Below are positions 63,738 through 64,000 of a DNA stretch of 64,000 bases, piece after piece. Within the stretch, counting starts at the first letter, position 1. The number at the start of each line of letters is the position of its first letter. The translations under genes and the position numbers were made by a program. Origin of the DNA: Metridium senile (Eukaryota; Cnidaria; Anthozoa; Actiniaria; Metridiidae); contig OX459101.1 of assembly GCA_949775045.1 (NCBI GenBank), positions 14,754,942-14,818,941 of the forward strand. The letters run 5' to 3'. Below the pieces are notes generated by a model. The model made no database searches, was not told the DNA's origin, and was given only the letters and a program-made list of their open reading frames with translations.

Positions 63738-64000
63738 CTAGAAACAGATTAAGTGGTTAGTTTTTATTAAAGAACTTCTGTATTGCTGTGGCAATACTCC
63801 CAAGGCCTAGGTCGTGACGAGGGATGTAGGATCAGTGATTACGTACATAGTCCAAATCGGCTGGAATCAAGAATCAAAGACGAGGGATCGGGATCGGGTG
63901 AATAAATTCAGGGATCAAGGATCAGGGATTAAAATACTCAAGCTTTATTTTGGGATCAGGGATGCACATGCAATGTTTGAACTACAAAACTTGGCAAAAA

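Overview
The window is animal nuclear DNA, most likely from a cnidarian. Genes have many short exons with GT/AG introns, the DNA is AT-rich, and it is crowded with non-LTR retrotransposons, Penelope-like and DNA-transposon remnants and satellites. There are no operons or prokaryotic signals. The phylum is inferred from domain content and repeat style, not proven.

The backbone is a minus-strand array of three paralogous receptor tyrosine kinase (RTK) genes. Gene A (about 15,690 down to past base 1) shows only its 5' half: signal peptide, Frizzled, kringle, FN3, SEA and part of a second FN3. Gene B (about 54,880 down to 39,228) is complete. I can follow 19 coding exons whose phases agree at every junction and close as a 1,005-codon frame: signal peptide, Frizzled, kringle, FN3, SEA, FN3, transmembrane helix, tyrosine kinase, repeated tyrosine tail. 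Gene C (63,737 down to 57,958) shows the kinase and tail of a near-identical copy of B; its 5' half lies beyond 64,000. B and C share introns, repeats and 3' flank from about 37,655/56,380 onward, so they are a recent tandem duplication or a retained haplotype.

Between A and B (15.7-39.2 kb) lie three things. A plus-strand two-exon gene (16,138-19,834, 787 codons) belongs to a family I cannot name, probably transposase-derived, and is divergent from gene A. A repeat-rich stretch runs from 19.8 to 31.2 kb. A small plus-strand gene with two ShKT cysteine domains (31.3-36.8 kb) has a frameshifted second domain and a 499-bp satellite array in its intron.

Mobile DNA is abundant: a 5'-truncated LINE (2.57-4.26 kb), LINE pieces at 27.6-29.2, 30.5-31.2 and 55.6-56.3 kb, a Penelope-like remnant with hammerhead-like motifs (13.1-13.8 kb), a MULE transposase fragment (47.2 kb), a pair of TA-flanked 2-3 kb elements in opposite orientation, tRNA-like SINEs and many MITEs.

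The most notable system is the RTK family itself. It has a ROR/MuSK-like Frizzled-kringle ectodomain and an inserted SEA domain on a Tie/FGFR-like kinase. Its C-tail is a coding 33-bp minisatellite of 11-residue tyrosine repeats, four units in B and seven in C. Gene A has lost the serine codon at the SEA self-cleavage position.
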